Origin: Planctomycetota bacterium | GTDB taxonomy: Bacteria > Planctomycetota > Planctomycetia > Gemmatales > Gemmataceae | NCBI GenBank assembly: GCA_016177925.1 | Contig: JACOUH010000077.1 | Span: forward strand, 1 to 33,909 | DNA: 33,909 nt | Direction of reading: 5' to 3' | In this document: one piece after another, positions 24,224 to 31,895 of the stretch | Position numbering within the stretch: position 1 is the stretch's first letter | Layout: every line of letters begins with the position of its first letter | Position numbers and translations under genes: made by a program | Notes under the pieces: generated by a model | Told to the model about the DNA's origin: nothing | What the model saw: only the letters and a program-made list of their open reading frames with translations | Database searches by the model: none

Positions 24224-25135
24224 ATGCACCGCGCGATAACTGCCCTCCTTGGATTGGTAGCGCTGCCGGCGGTCTTTCTGCTTGGGGCGGAAGACCAGAA
24301 ACGGGACGCCGCTATTCAGAAGAACCCGAAGGACGGGGCCACGTTGATCCTCCTCCCCGCTGGCGTGGGGGTCCTGGGAACTGACGAGAAGGAGATCGAC
24401 GATCAGTTCCGCCGCTTTGGTTATCAAAAAGATTGGAAGAAACACGCCCTGGACGAGGTCCCGCGCCACCGCCAGGCCGTCAAACAATTCCTGATCTACA
24501 AGTACGAGGTGACCAACGCCCAGTACAAGCAGTTCGTGGACGCCACGAGACAGGCCCCCCCGTCCTACTGGAAAAGCAAGGACTACCCGCCGGGCAAGGG
24601 CCAGCACCCGGTTGTTGGGGTAAGTTGGGAGGACGCCCGGGCCTACTGCCGCTGGGCGGGCACGCGCTTGCCGACCGAGGCCGAATGGGAGTACGCCGCC
24701 CGAGGCCCGGCCCCTGCGAAAGGCCAGCCGGCACGCATCTTCCCCTGGGGGAATGAATGGGACCGGTCCCGTGCCAACAGCGCTTCCTATCACGCCGGCA
24801 AGGAGCTGGTGAGCGACCCGCTCTGGCACGCCTGGTACAAAGGGAAGGACCCGTCGTCCTTCCCGCTCACCACGGCGGTCGGCTCGTTTGAAAAGGGGGT
24901 GAGCCCCTTCGGCGTTCATGACATGGCCGGCAACGCCTGGGAATGGTGTGCGGACCGGTACGCCCCGTTCGGTGACAAACCGGGGGGTGCTCCCAAATCA
25001 GACAAGCAATCCCGGGTGGTCAAGGGGGGGTCCTGGGCGAACGTCTCGTTCCATCTCCGCTGTGCCGACCGCAATGCATTTGCGCCCGACACCCGTAATC
25101 TGTACATCGGGTTTCGCTGTGCCCAGGACCCTTAG
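24224..25135 (+). CDS. Exported formylglycine-generating-enzyme-like (SUMF1 family) protein
   Basis: The 303-residue protein starts at ATG 24224, 7 bases after GGAGG, with a signal peptide (AITALLGLVALPAVFLLGA). The body is a sulfatase-modifying-factor domain: EVPRHRQAVKQFLIYKYEVTN, HPVVGVSWEDARAYCRWAG, RLPTEAEWEYAARG, IFPWGNEWD, PFGVHDMAGNAWEWCAD and RVVKGGSW, ending RCADRNAFAPDTRNLYIGFR. True formylglycine-generating enzymes carry two cysteines just after GGS-aromatic. Here that stretch reads GGSWANVSFHLRC, so those cysteines are missing. The fold is clear, but sulfatase activation is unlikely; many bacterial relatives have other or unknown roles. No sulfatase is nearby. Confidence 0.85.
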   Translation: MHRAITALLGLVALPAVFLLGAEDQKRDAAIQKNPKDGATLILLPAGVGVLGTDEKEIDDQFRRFGYQKDWKKHALDEVPRHRQAVKQFLIYKYEVTNAQYKQFVDATRQAPPSYWKSKDYPPGKGQHPVVGVSWEDARAYCRWAGTRLPTEAEWEYAARGPAPAKGQPARIFPWGNEWDRSRANSASYHAGKELVSDPLWHAWYKGKDPSSFPLTTAVGSFEKGVSPFGVHDMAGNAWEWCADRYAPFGDKPGGAPKSDKQSRVVKGGSWANVSFHLRCADRNAFAPDTRNLYIGFRCAQDP

Positions 25136-25148
25136 GACAACGAGACCC

Positions 25149-25202
25149 AACCCCTCCCCCCCTCCCTCTCCGCTTCGGGGAGGGGGCTAGGGGGAGGGGT
25201 TT
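25149..25202. repeat. G/C-homopolymer hairpin repeat
   Basis: AACCCCTCCCCCCTCCCTCT faces CTAGGGGGAGGGGTT across a TCCGCTTCGGGGA turn. Nearly the same sequence (CTCTCCGCTTCGGGGAGGGG) occurs at 27980-28020. It follows the SUMF1-like gene and could end its transcript; it is a dispersed repeat type. Confidence 0.6.
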
Positions 25203-25275
25203 TCTCGCAAAGCCCTTACAACCCGGCTTCGCACCCTGTTCCACTCGCACGAGTCACACCAACGGGGGAGTCGCC

Positions 25276-26019
25276 ATGAGGCTGACCAAAGAGGTTTACG
25301 TGGTTGGCGGAGGGGATTACGGCTTCAACCTCTCTCACCGCCTCGATTCGCACGTCTACGTCATTAACGGCGGCAAGGAGTTGGCCCTGATCGATGCGGG
25401 CTTCGGGCCGGGCACCGAGCAAATCCTCAACAACATCCGGGAAGACGCGCTGGACGTGGGAAGGATCACCAAGATCTTCCTCACCCACTACCATGCCGAT
25501 CACGCGGGTGGGTCGGCCCGCATGAGGAGCGCTACCGGAGCCGGTCTCCTTGCCGGGAAAGAAGCAGCCCCTGCGATCCGTGCCGCCGATGCCGACCAGA
25601 TCGGGCTGAACTGGGCGAAGCGCTTCGGCTTCTACCCGAGGGAGTACGAGCTGGAGCCGTGCCCGGTGGATGAGGAATTCCAGGACAGCGCCTGCTTCCG
25701 GATCGGGAGCCTTCAACTGGAGGCGGTCGCGACTCCGGGCCACTGTATGGGGCACTACTGCCTGGTGTTGCGGGGCGGCGATCGGGTGTGTCTGTTTGCA
25801 TCGGATCAGGTCTTCTGGGGTGGGGCCATCGTGCTGCAGAACGTTCCCGATGCCAGCGTCCAGCAATACGCCGCCTCGATGGAGCGGATTCAGAAGCTGG
25901 AGTTCGAGGCCCTCCTGCCGGGGCACCTCACCGTCTCGTTGCGCAACGGGAAGCGGCACGTCGATGCGGCGGTGGACGGCTTCAACCGGATCGGCCTGCC
26001 CAAGAGCCTCCTGTATTGA
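25276..26019 (+). CDS. Metallo-beta-lactamase-fold hydrolase
   Basis: The protein has 247 residues from ATG 25276, which is preceded by GGGGGAG. It carries the complete metal site of the family: THYHADHAGG (H71, H73, D75, H76), H156 in TPGHCMGHY, D177 in FASDQVF, and H217 in LLPGH. The N-terminus YVVGGGDYGFNLSHRLDSHV and the loop IDAGFGPG are normal. The family hydrolyses varied ester and thioester substrates; this one is nearest in style to glyoxalase II/lactonase-like members, but the substrate cannot be told. No signal peptide is seen, so it is cytoplasmic. It may have been linked to sugar catabolism, given the SDR, aldolase and Gfo/Idh remnants nearby; that is speculative. Confidence 0.85.
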   Translation: MRLTKEVYVVGGGDYGFNLSHRLDSHVYVINGGKELALIDAGFGPGTEQILNNIREDALDVGRITKIFLTHYHADHAGGSARMRSATGAGLLAGKEAAPAIRAADADQIGLNWAKRFGFYPREYELEPCPVDEEFQDSACFRIGSLQLEAVATPGHCMGHYCLVLRGGDRVCLFASDQVFWGGAIVLQNVPDASVQQYAASMERIQKLEFEALLPGHLTVSLRNGKRHVDAAVDGFNRIGLPKSLLY

Positions 26020-26050
26020 AAAGGGGGAACCCGGTCACCCGCTTGGCCAG

Positions 26051-26518
26051 CTACAGCCAGCGCCGCAGCCACGCGAAGTGTCCCGCCCTGTCCCAGATTG
26101 TGCAGACGCCGCGGCGGCCTTCGTACTCGAACGACTCCAGGCGGCGCAGCAGGTCGCGCCCCAGAAGGCCATGGAACTGGCTCAGCCTGACGGGCAGCGG
26201 CAAACGCGCGACCAGGACTTCGGGAAATGCTGCCAGGCCCGCTTCGGGAAACTCCAGGCGTATCCAGAAGAGGGCGGCTCGCGCGACTCCAAGGGAGGAA
26301 ACGACGCGAGCCGAGCCGGCCGTGTCCGGCTGCAAGTGACGAATGATGCCAGGGATCAGTGCAGTCCGCTTCGAGCCGGTGTCAATCAAGAGGCGGATCG
26401 CCACTGGCTCGGACGGCACTTGTCCCCTTGAGCGCGAGTCTCTTTCTTGCCCCGGCGTGAGGCAAGCGCGGGCCGGAAGGATAAGGTGATCCTGGACCGT
26501 TGCCGTGTATTTTCCCAT
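26051..26518 (-). CDS. Retropepsin-like aspartic protease, second copy
   Basis: The 155-residue protein starts at ATG 26518, preceded by AAGGA, 6 bases after the stop of the upstream gene. The catalytic motif is IRLLIDTGSKRTALIP (D46-T47-G48-S49), with Ser in place of the more common Ala. The second family motif appears as FHGLLGRDLLRRLESFEY, matching 'x-LLGRD-x-L' in small bacterial clan AA proteases. The N-terminal 35 residues have no recognisable domain. It should act as a dimer in the cytoplasm. It forms an operon with the DUF5678-like gene, an association I recall from other bacteria. It differs clearly from the copy at 14426, so it is not a recent duplicate. Confidence 0.72.
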   Translation of the reverse strand: MGKYTATVQDHLILPARACLTPGQERDSRSRGQVPSEPVAIRLLIDTGSKRTALIPGIIRHLQPDTAGSARVVSSLGVARAALFWIRLEFPEAGLAAFPEVLVARLPLPVRLSQFHGLLGRDLLRRLESFEYEGRRGVCTIWDRAGHFAWLRRWL

Positions 26519-26524
26519 ATTCCT

Positions 26525-26848
26525 TCATGGGGACAGTCCAATGCGCTGCACCGATGGATGGTTGATGTCCACGTTGGAAACGTACTCTTCCTCGTCGCTT
26601 TCCGTAATCGGCCGAAAGATAAGCCGTGCATTGCTGCCGAACTGACGATAGGCCTCCTGCTGGGCTTCCGCGAGCGTGGCGAAGGTGCCGACGACCTCGT
26701 CCAGGTGGATCACAGCGATCTTGCCGAGATGTTCGCGCACCAGACGTGGGCGCTCGCGCTCAAAGGCGGCGTCCTCGCGCGACAAGTCGGGGGGCGGATC
26801 ATTCTCTCCCAGCACGATCCGTTCGTCTTTGATTTCCTGGGTTTTCAC
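26525..26848 (-). CDS. DUF5678-like small protein, partner of retropepsin gene
   Basis: I start the 107-residue product at GTG 26848, which has GGGAGG 5 bases upstream; a longer frame exists but the extra part is not protein-like. Residues 1-45 are charged. Residues about 45-90 (VREHLGKIAVIHLDEVVGTF, then ATLAEAQQEAYRQFG) match the DUF5678 pattern, 'x-x-GK-x-VAI-x-x-x-x-VG-x-x-x-x-x-EA', then RLIFRPI. The family function is unknown; it often sits beside a retropepsin-like gene, as here, where the stop is 6 bases before the protease ATG. It may be a regulator, adaptor or substrate of the protease, or part of a toxin-antitoxin-like pair. No data in the sequence decide this. Confidence 0.68.
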   Translation of the reverse strand: MKTQEIKDERIVLGENDPPPDLSREDAAFERERPRLVREHLGKIAVIHLDEVVGTFATLAEAQQEAYRQFGSNARLIFRPITESDEEEYVSNVDINHPSVQRIGLSP

Positions 26849-26933
26849 TGCGACCTCCCACCTTGGGCGCACGAAATCCAGTAACAGCATACCACAAGGT
26901 CTTACAAGGGCGATAGGGCAAGATGGTAAGCCC

Positions 26934-27719
26934 TCATTCCTTCGGCACTGTGTAGGCGTGGGCGGTGAGGCCCCCATCGACCACCAGGTTGTGGCCCGTC
27001 ACGTAAGCAGCTTCGTCCGAAGCGAGGTAGGAAAAGGCCGCCGCGATGTCTTCCGGCGCGGCCAGGCGGCCCAGCGGCACCACGGGGAAGCTCTCCCGGA
27101 ACTTCTTCATCAGCTCTTCGCCGACGATGTCCACCGACTGCTGTGTGTCCGCCGGCCCCGGGCTGACGCAGTTGACCCGGATGCGGTAGGGGGCCAGCTC
27201 CAGCGCCATGGTTTGCACCAGGTTGGCGACGGCCGCCTTGGTGGCGTTGTAGTGGGCGAAGTGCGGGGCCCCGCCGAGGGAAACGACCGAGGCGGTGAAC
27301 AGGATGACCCCGCCGCCGGCCTGGGCCATCGCCCGGGCCGCCGCCTGCCCGATCACGAAGGAGGCGGTCAAATTGACCGCGATCACCTTGTGCCAGGACT
27401 CGAGCTTCATCTGCAGAAAGGGCTCCTCAGTCCAGGCCGCCGCGTTCGAGATGACCACGTCCAGGCGACCGTGTTCCGTGGCCGTGGCAATGACCCGCTG
27501 GCAGTCTTCCACACGAGAGAGTTCGGCCCAGCTCGGCACCGGCTCGGCACCCAGCGCGCGGACCTCGCCGGCAACCTTGTCGAGCCGGTCCTGGAAATGG
27601 TCCACGAGGACAATGGTCCGCGCCCCCTCCCGGGCAAACCGCAGGGCAGTGGCCCGCCCAAAGCCACTCCCCCCGCCCGTGATCAGGGCCCTTTTGCCCG
27701 CATGGCGTTGTGGATTCAT
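26934..27719 (-). CDS. Short-chain dehydrogenase/reductase
   Basis: The 261-residue protein starts at ATG 27719, with GAGGGAG upstream; GTG 27734 overlaps that site. It is a classical SDR: the NAD(P) motif TGGGSGFGR (14-22), SNAAA at 91-95, and the catalytic set S144 (FTASVVSL), Y157 and K161 (YNATK). The C-terminal segment YRIRVNCVSPGPADT, then ASDEAAYVTGHNLVVDGG, is also standard. D40 after the second strand suggests NAD rather than NADP. The substrate is unknown, probably a sugar or hydroxy acid. It diverges from the truncated aldolase gene at 28043, so the two may once have belonged to one catabolic locus. Confidence 0.88.
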   Translation of the reverse strand: MNPQRHAGKRALITGGGSGFGRATALRFAREGARTIVLVDHFQDRLDKVAGEVRALGAEPVPSWAELSRVEDCQRVIATATEHGRLDVVISNAAAWTEEPFLQMKLESWHKVIAVNLTASFVIGQAAARAMAQAGGGVILFTASVVSLGGAPHFAHYNATKAAVANLVQTMALELAPYRIRVNCVSPGPADTQQSVDIVGEELMKKFRESFPVVPLGRLAAPEDIAAAFSYLASDEAAYVTGHNLVVDGGLTAHAYTVPKE

Positions 27720-28042
27720 GGCAAGCTCCCTCACGGCATCGGATGTTTGGCTTTCGCGGTATCCTATCCCGGTTCATGCTATTGCGCCTCTTGCCGTCGC
27801 CTACGTCCGCCGGGCCCGTGCGTTCCCGCGCGGATCGTGGGAACGGGGGAAGGAAGTCCGTGGGCCGTTTCCGTTCCGATAGCGTTTGCCTCCCGCTCCG
27901 CGTACACTTCTACGAGCGCTTCGGACAACCTACCCCCCGCCCCCTTCCCTACGAGGGAAGAGGGAGAACGTCCTTCTGCTCCCCCTCTCCGCTTCGGGGA
28001 GGGGGCCGGGGGGAGGGGTTGCTTGTAGAGGAGCATGCCACA
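27720..28042. repeat. Divergent intergenic stretch with G/C-rich hairpins
   Basis: This 323-base gap between the SDR and the aldolase fragment holds no gene. Its right half has two hairpins: CCTTCCCT-acg-AGGGAAG within 27929-27967, and the repeat CTCTCCGCTTCGGGGAGGGG within 27980-28020, which also occurs at 25163-25184. Promoters for both divergent genes are expected in the left half, but none could be recognised. Confidence 0.5.
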
Positions 28043-28177
28043 ATGAAAGGACGAGACATTCGCCACGCCCTGCACGCCGGGCAGCGCGTGTATTCGACGG
28101 CGGTGACGGCACCGTCACCGCGCTTCCCGGAAATGCTGCGCACGGCGGGAGTCGATTTCGTGTTCATCGACACCTAA
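28043..28177 (+). pseudogene. 5' fragment of an HpcH/HpaI-type aldolase gene, cut by an IS element
   Basis: ATG 28043 has GAGGAG upstream and encodes MKGRDIRHALHAGQRVYSTA, then VTAPSPRFPEMLRTAGVDFV and FIDT before an immediate TAA. This is the N-terminus of the HpcH/HpaI aldolase / citrate lyase beta family, where FIDTEH leads on to the active site. Family members have about 250-300 residues, so some 85 percent is missing. The break coincides with the left end of the IS remnant. The remainder is not found in the window. Confidence 0.65.
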
Positions 28178-29190
28178 ATACTCACATTCCGCACCCCTCG
28201 GTGCGGGTTGGCCGTCTCTTGCCCAGGGGCGAACGGCTGTACCTTGCCGACACCAAGCTGGATACGCCGGCCAACCTGCTGGCCATCGCCGCCCGCAAGG
28301 GCCAGTTCCTTTGCGGCGGCGCTTTCTCCCCCCAACTGAAGGAGCGCTTCCTGCGGCTGCGGCACAAGCTCCGGCCCATCGCCTACTGGCCCAAGAGTCA
28401 GGACGGCCGCGCGCCCCAGGAGCGGGACCACTACAAGGGCTTCGAGGTGCCGGAGCTGCTGGAGGGCAGGGTCGATGGCCGCAAGGTGCGGCTGCGCTAG
28501 CGGCTGCTCTTCGTCTGGAGCGAGTCGAAGGCCCGCCAGGAGGCCGCCCCGAGGGGGCGGCACGTGGACAAGATCCAGGGGGAGTTCGAGGCGGTCGCCC
28601 GCAACCTGGGGCGCTACCGCCTCCAGACGCGCGAGGCGGTCGTGCGCCGGCTGGAGGGGGCGCTGGCCCGCTCCGACGAGGGGGCCCTGTTCCGCTACGA
28701 GCTGACCCAGAGCGAGGCCGGCGCCTTCGCCCTGCGGTTCTGGCTGGACAGCGCGGCCCTGGCGCGGTGGCAGCAGCTGGAGGGCGTCTACGTCCTGAAG
28801 ACCAGCCTGCCCTCGCGGCCGCGGCCCCTGGCGGAGGTGCTGCGGGCGTACCGGGAGCAGGGCCAGGCGGAGCGGCGTTTCCACCACCTCAAGGGCCCGC
28901 TGGCGGTGGCGCCGCTGTTCCTGCACAACCCCGAGCGGAGAGCGGGGCTGTTGTGCGTCCTGGTGTGGGCGTTGATGGTGCTGGCGTTGAGGGAGCGGCA
29001 GGTGAGGCGCAGCCTGAAGGGCAAGCCGTTGTACGGGCTGTACCCGGAGGGCCGCCCCCGCCCCGCGCCGACGGGCCCGGCCGTGGTGGAGGCCTTCCGT
29101 ACCCTGGGCATCGTCCTGGTGAACGACGGCGGCACGGCAGCGCGGCACCTGGCTCAACCCACGTCGGAATGAGCGTTCTTGCCAGAAAGG
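28178..29190. mobile_element. Remnant of an IS4-superfamily (IS1634-like) element
   Basis: About 1 kb of insertion-sequence DNA separates the aldolase fragment from the chimeric sigma gene. It carries a transposase that lacks its N-terminal part and has an internal stop. Left CTCACATTCCG and the complement of the right end, CTCATTCCG, show partial similarity and may mark the ends, but no clean terminal repeat or target duplication is visible. A small hairpin, CCGCACCcctcGGTGCGG, lies at the left end. Confidence 0.6.
28215..29172 (+). pseudogene. IS1634-like transposase, 5'-truncated and with an in-frame TAG
   Basis: The frame encodes LPRGERLYLADTKLDTPANL then LAIAARKGQFLCGG, a region around the first part of the DDE catalytic core where the aspartate is D of ADTKL. 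It runs to TAG 28498-28500 (KVRLR-stop-RLLFVWSESKARQE) and then continues in the same frame to 29172 with YVLKTSLPSR, AYREQGQAERRFHHLKGPLA and VAPLFLHNPER. The last part contains the conserved Y-x-x-QGQ-x-ERRF-x-x-LK catalytic glutamate region. Relatives have about 500 or more residues; roughly the first third is absent, so the element is inactive. The conserved frame on both sides of the stop suggests a recent nonsense change. Confidence 0.7.
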
Positions 29191-29258
29191 TGGCAACGAT
29201 TCACGTCGTCCGACCACTATTGAATGGGGCACACGCTTGTTCGCTCAGACCCAAAGCC

Positions 29259-31460
29259 ATGGCCAACGCACAATGGGGGACGGTCCTCAGGTCGATTCGA
29301 CAAGTGGCCGACCGACATGAGCACAAGGACCAGACAGACGGCGAGTTACTCCGCGCCTTCCTTGCTCAAAACGACCAGGACGCCTTCACCGCGCTCGTGA
29401 AACGACATGGGCGGTTGGTCCTGGTCGTATGCCGCCGGGTACTCCAGCACGTCCAAGACGCCGAGGATGCCTTCCAGGCCACGTTCCTGGTTCTGGCCCG
29501 CCAGGCTGATTCCATTCGCAACAAAGAGTCCTTGGCAAGTTGGCTTCATGGAGTCGCGTATCGAATGGCCACCAACGCTCGAAGGGCCGCAGCCAGGTGG
29601 CGTAAACACGAGAACCGGGCAAGTCCCAAGCAATCAAGCAATCCAGAGTGGACCGTGGCCTGGCAGGAAGTCCAGGCTCTGCTCGACGAGGAGCTCCAGC
29701 GCCTGCCCGAGGTCTACCGCGAGCCTTTCGTCCTCTGCTGTCTTGAAAACAAGAGCTGTGCCCACGTGGCGAAACAGCTGGGTCTGAAAGAAGGCACGGT
29801 TCGGTGCCGACTGACCCGAGCCCGCCGACAACTTCAATCACGGCTTATCAAACGGGGGGTCGCACTGACGGCGGTGCTCAGCGCGGCCGCGTTATCGAGG
29901 AACGGTGCCATGGCCGCAGTGCCACCGTCGCTCGTGTCCGCAACAGTCCATCTCGCAACCAGCCCGATACGAACAGCCGGGGTGATCGCGGCAAACGTCC
30001 TCGCGCTCGTAGAAGGAACAACCCCAATCATGTTACGGACGAAAGTGAAGATCTCCACCGCACTGCTGCTGGTGGCCGGAGTCGTGGCAGCCTGCATGGG
30101 GGCCATGACTCGTCCTGGGGTCGCAGCCCAGCAGGCCCAGCAGCAGCCAAGAGAGACATTGAAGCCCCAGGTCACGCCCAAGGAACGCGGGAAAGTCCGG
30201 CCGCAGGGTGCCCCGGCAGAAGGCGAGGCCGTCGGAGTGAGCGGCCGCGTCTTCGACCCAGACGGCAAGCCAGTCGCGGGGGCAAAGTTGTACCTGACTT
30301 ACCGCAGCCCCAGGGAGTTGGCCTACCCCGTGCGCGCCACCACCGGCGCGAATGGGCGCTTCCAGTTTACGTTCACCAGGTCCGAGTTGGACAAGAGCGT
30401 TTGGGACAACCCCGGGATCCAGGTCATGGCGGTCGCCAAGGGCCACGGCTGCGATTGGGCCGCGGTTGGCGCGGATGGCAAGACCGGCGAGTTGACCCTG
30501 CGGTTGGTCAAGGACGTGCCGGTCCGCGGGCGCATCCTCGATCCCGACGGCAGGCCGGTTGCCGGAGCCAAGCTCACGCTGACAGGCGTGTCTGCCGCCG
30601 AAGGAAACCTCGGGGGCTATCTTGAAGCGGTTCGCAAGGTTCGCAGGGGCGACTTCAGACCCTACGGGTTCGCCAAGTCTTGGGCCGGGCCGCTGCCTGG
30701 GCAAACCGCGGTGCTCACCACCGGCGCCGACGGCCGCTTCCGTCTGATCGGGGTCGGCCGCGAGCGCGTCGTCTCCTTGCGCCTCGAAGGGCCCGCTATC
30801 GGCTCCGCGAGTCTGAAGGTGATGACCCGCGCGGGCCAAACGATCGCAGGCGCCTACGAGCGCATCCACGGGGCCTCGTTCGACTACCTGGGTGTTGCCT
30901 CCCGGCCGATCCGCGGCGTGGTCCGCGACAAGGCGACCGGCAAGCCGCTGGCGGGCGTGTCTGTGGCAATCGATTGGGACAGAGACAACCACTGGGCCAA
31001 AGCCGTCACCGACAAGCAGGGGCGTTACGAGTTGCTCGGCCTGGCCAAGTCGCCGAGCTACCCGCTGAAGGTGAAGCCGGGAGACGGGCTCCACTTCCAG
31101 CGCGAGGTCGAGGCCGCGAGACGGCGGGTCCGCGAGAGGGTGGTCCCCACCCAACAGCCGCCCGACCCGCTCGCCGAGATGACGGTGCGGGAGCTGTTCA
31201 CGATCCTCGATGAGGAGTTGACCCGCCTGCCCTCCCAGTATCGGGCCCCGCTCGTTCTGTGCTACCTCCAAAACAGGACCCGCGACGAGGCGGCCCGACA
31301 ATTGGGCTACTCTCTGGCAACGCTCGACCGCCGATTGGGGCGGGGCCGGGCCTTGCTCCGGACCCGGCTGGCTCGTCGCGACTGCACTTTCTCAGCGGGT
31401 CTGGTCCCCTCCTGCTCTCTGGTGGTACGGCATCGGGTTACGTGCCGGCTTCGTTGGTAG
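29259..31460 (+). CDS. ECF sigma factor with carboxypeptidase-regulatory-like extension, fused to a second sigma-4
   Basis: The product has 733 residues from ATG 29259; no clear ribosome site is seen. Residues about 28-108 are sigma-2 (LLRAFLAQNDQDAFTALVKRHG, split; AEDAFQATFLVLAR). Residues about 138-195 are sigma-4 (ELQRLPEVYREPFVLCCLEN, then GLKEGTVRCRLTRAR). A membrane helix lies at about 265-283 (ISTALLLVAGVVAACMGAM). Three carboxypeptidase-regulatory-like beta domains follow, marked by GRVFDPDGKPVAGAKLYL, GRILDPDGRPVAGAKLTL and GVVRDKATGKPLAGVSVAID. Near residue 615 it switches to another ECF protein: DPLAEMTVRELFTILDEELT, then RLPSQYRAPLVLCYLQNRT and a second helix-turn-helix. The final 25 residues are out of frame. 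The first part is a known planctomycete design; the tail is a recombination product. Confidence 0.75.
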   Translation: MANAQWGTVLRSIRQVADRHEHKDQTDGELLRAFLAQNDQDAFTALVKRHGRLVLVVCRRVLQHVQDAEDAFQATFLVLARQADSIRNKESLASWLHGVAYRMATNARRAAARWRKHENRASPKQSSNPEWTVAWQEVQALLDEELQRLPEVYREPFVLCCLENKSCAHVAKQLGLKEGTVRCRLTRARRQLQSRLIKRGVALTAVLSAAALSRNGAMAAVPPSLVSATVHLATSPIRTAGVIAANVLALVEGTTPIMLRTKVKISTALLLVAGVVAACMGAMTRPGVAAQQAQQQPRETLKPQVTPKERGKVRPQGAPAEGEAVGVSGRVFDPDGKPVAGAKLYLTYRSPRELAYPVRATTGANGRFQFTFTRSELDKSVWDNPGIQVMAVAKGHGCDWAAVGADGKTGELTLRLVKDVPVRGRILDPDGRPVAGAKLTLTGVSAAEGNLGGYLEAVRKVRRGDFRPYGFAKSWAGPLPGQTAVLTTGADGRFRLIGVGRERVVSLRLEGPAIGSASLKVMTRAGQTIAGAYERIHGASFDYLGVASRPIRGVVRDKATGKPLAGVSVAIDWDRDNHWAKAVTDKQGRYELLGLAKSPSYPLKVKPGDGLHFQREVEAARRRVRERVVPTQQPPDPLAEMTVRELFTILDEELTRLPSQYRAPLVLCYLQNRTRDEAARQLGYSLATLDRRLGRGRALLRTRLARRDCTFSAGLVPSCSLVVRHRVTCRLRW

Positions 31461-31865
31461 CGTCCACGGTCAAGGTGTTGGCGCCGGCCACCGGGGGAGT
31501 ACCGGCAGCCGTTGCTCCCCCGGCCGAGGTCACCAAACTCGCGGATGGAGTGCTGAGAACCATGTTCGTGAGCAAACTCAAAGTGGTAGCGCAAGTGGCA
31601 GTCGCAGCACTGCTGATGGGGAGCCTGATCGGCTGGGGGGCTGACGCGATGCTTCGTGCGTCGCCAGGAGGTCATACCGGTCAACCGCCTCCGCCCAAGG
31701 CCCCGGACACGGAAGGAACCAGTTCCACCAGCCGGCCAGGTGGAGTTGCGCCGTCACATCGAGGCGCTCCCGTGGGCGACGACGCGCGTCGACGCCGAGA
31801 AGCGGACGATCAGCGTCATCAAGGTCCCGGACTCTGTCGAGGCGGACGTGCATGAGCAGGCTTCG
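31098..31865 (+). pseudogene. 3' remnant of a second ECF sigma factor gene with frameshifts
   Basis: From about 31100 the sequence matches the sigma-4 region of another planctomycete ECF factor. In the fused frame it reads to LLRTRLARR. After a shift near 31410 the real frame continues as LLLSGGTASGYVPASLVAST, then KLADGVLRTMFVSKLKVVAQ and VAVAALLMGSLIGWG, which is the usual linker and membrane helix of these long ECF proteins. A second shift leads to VELRRHIEALPWATTRVDAE near 31740-31800. The gene lacks sigma-2 and is broken, so it is not functional by itself. The ISAzo13-type element lies at its right end. Confidence 0.6.
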
Positions 31866-31895
31866 TTAGCTCTTGGCGTTGCCGCCGGGCGGTTA

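Noticed and set aside
24224-25135. True formylglycine-generating enzyme that activates sulfatases
   Set aside because: The two cysteines expected after GGSW are absent and no sulfatase is nearby; only the fold is supported.
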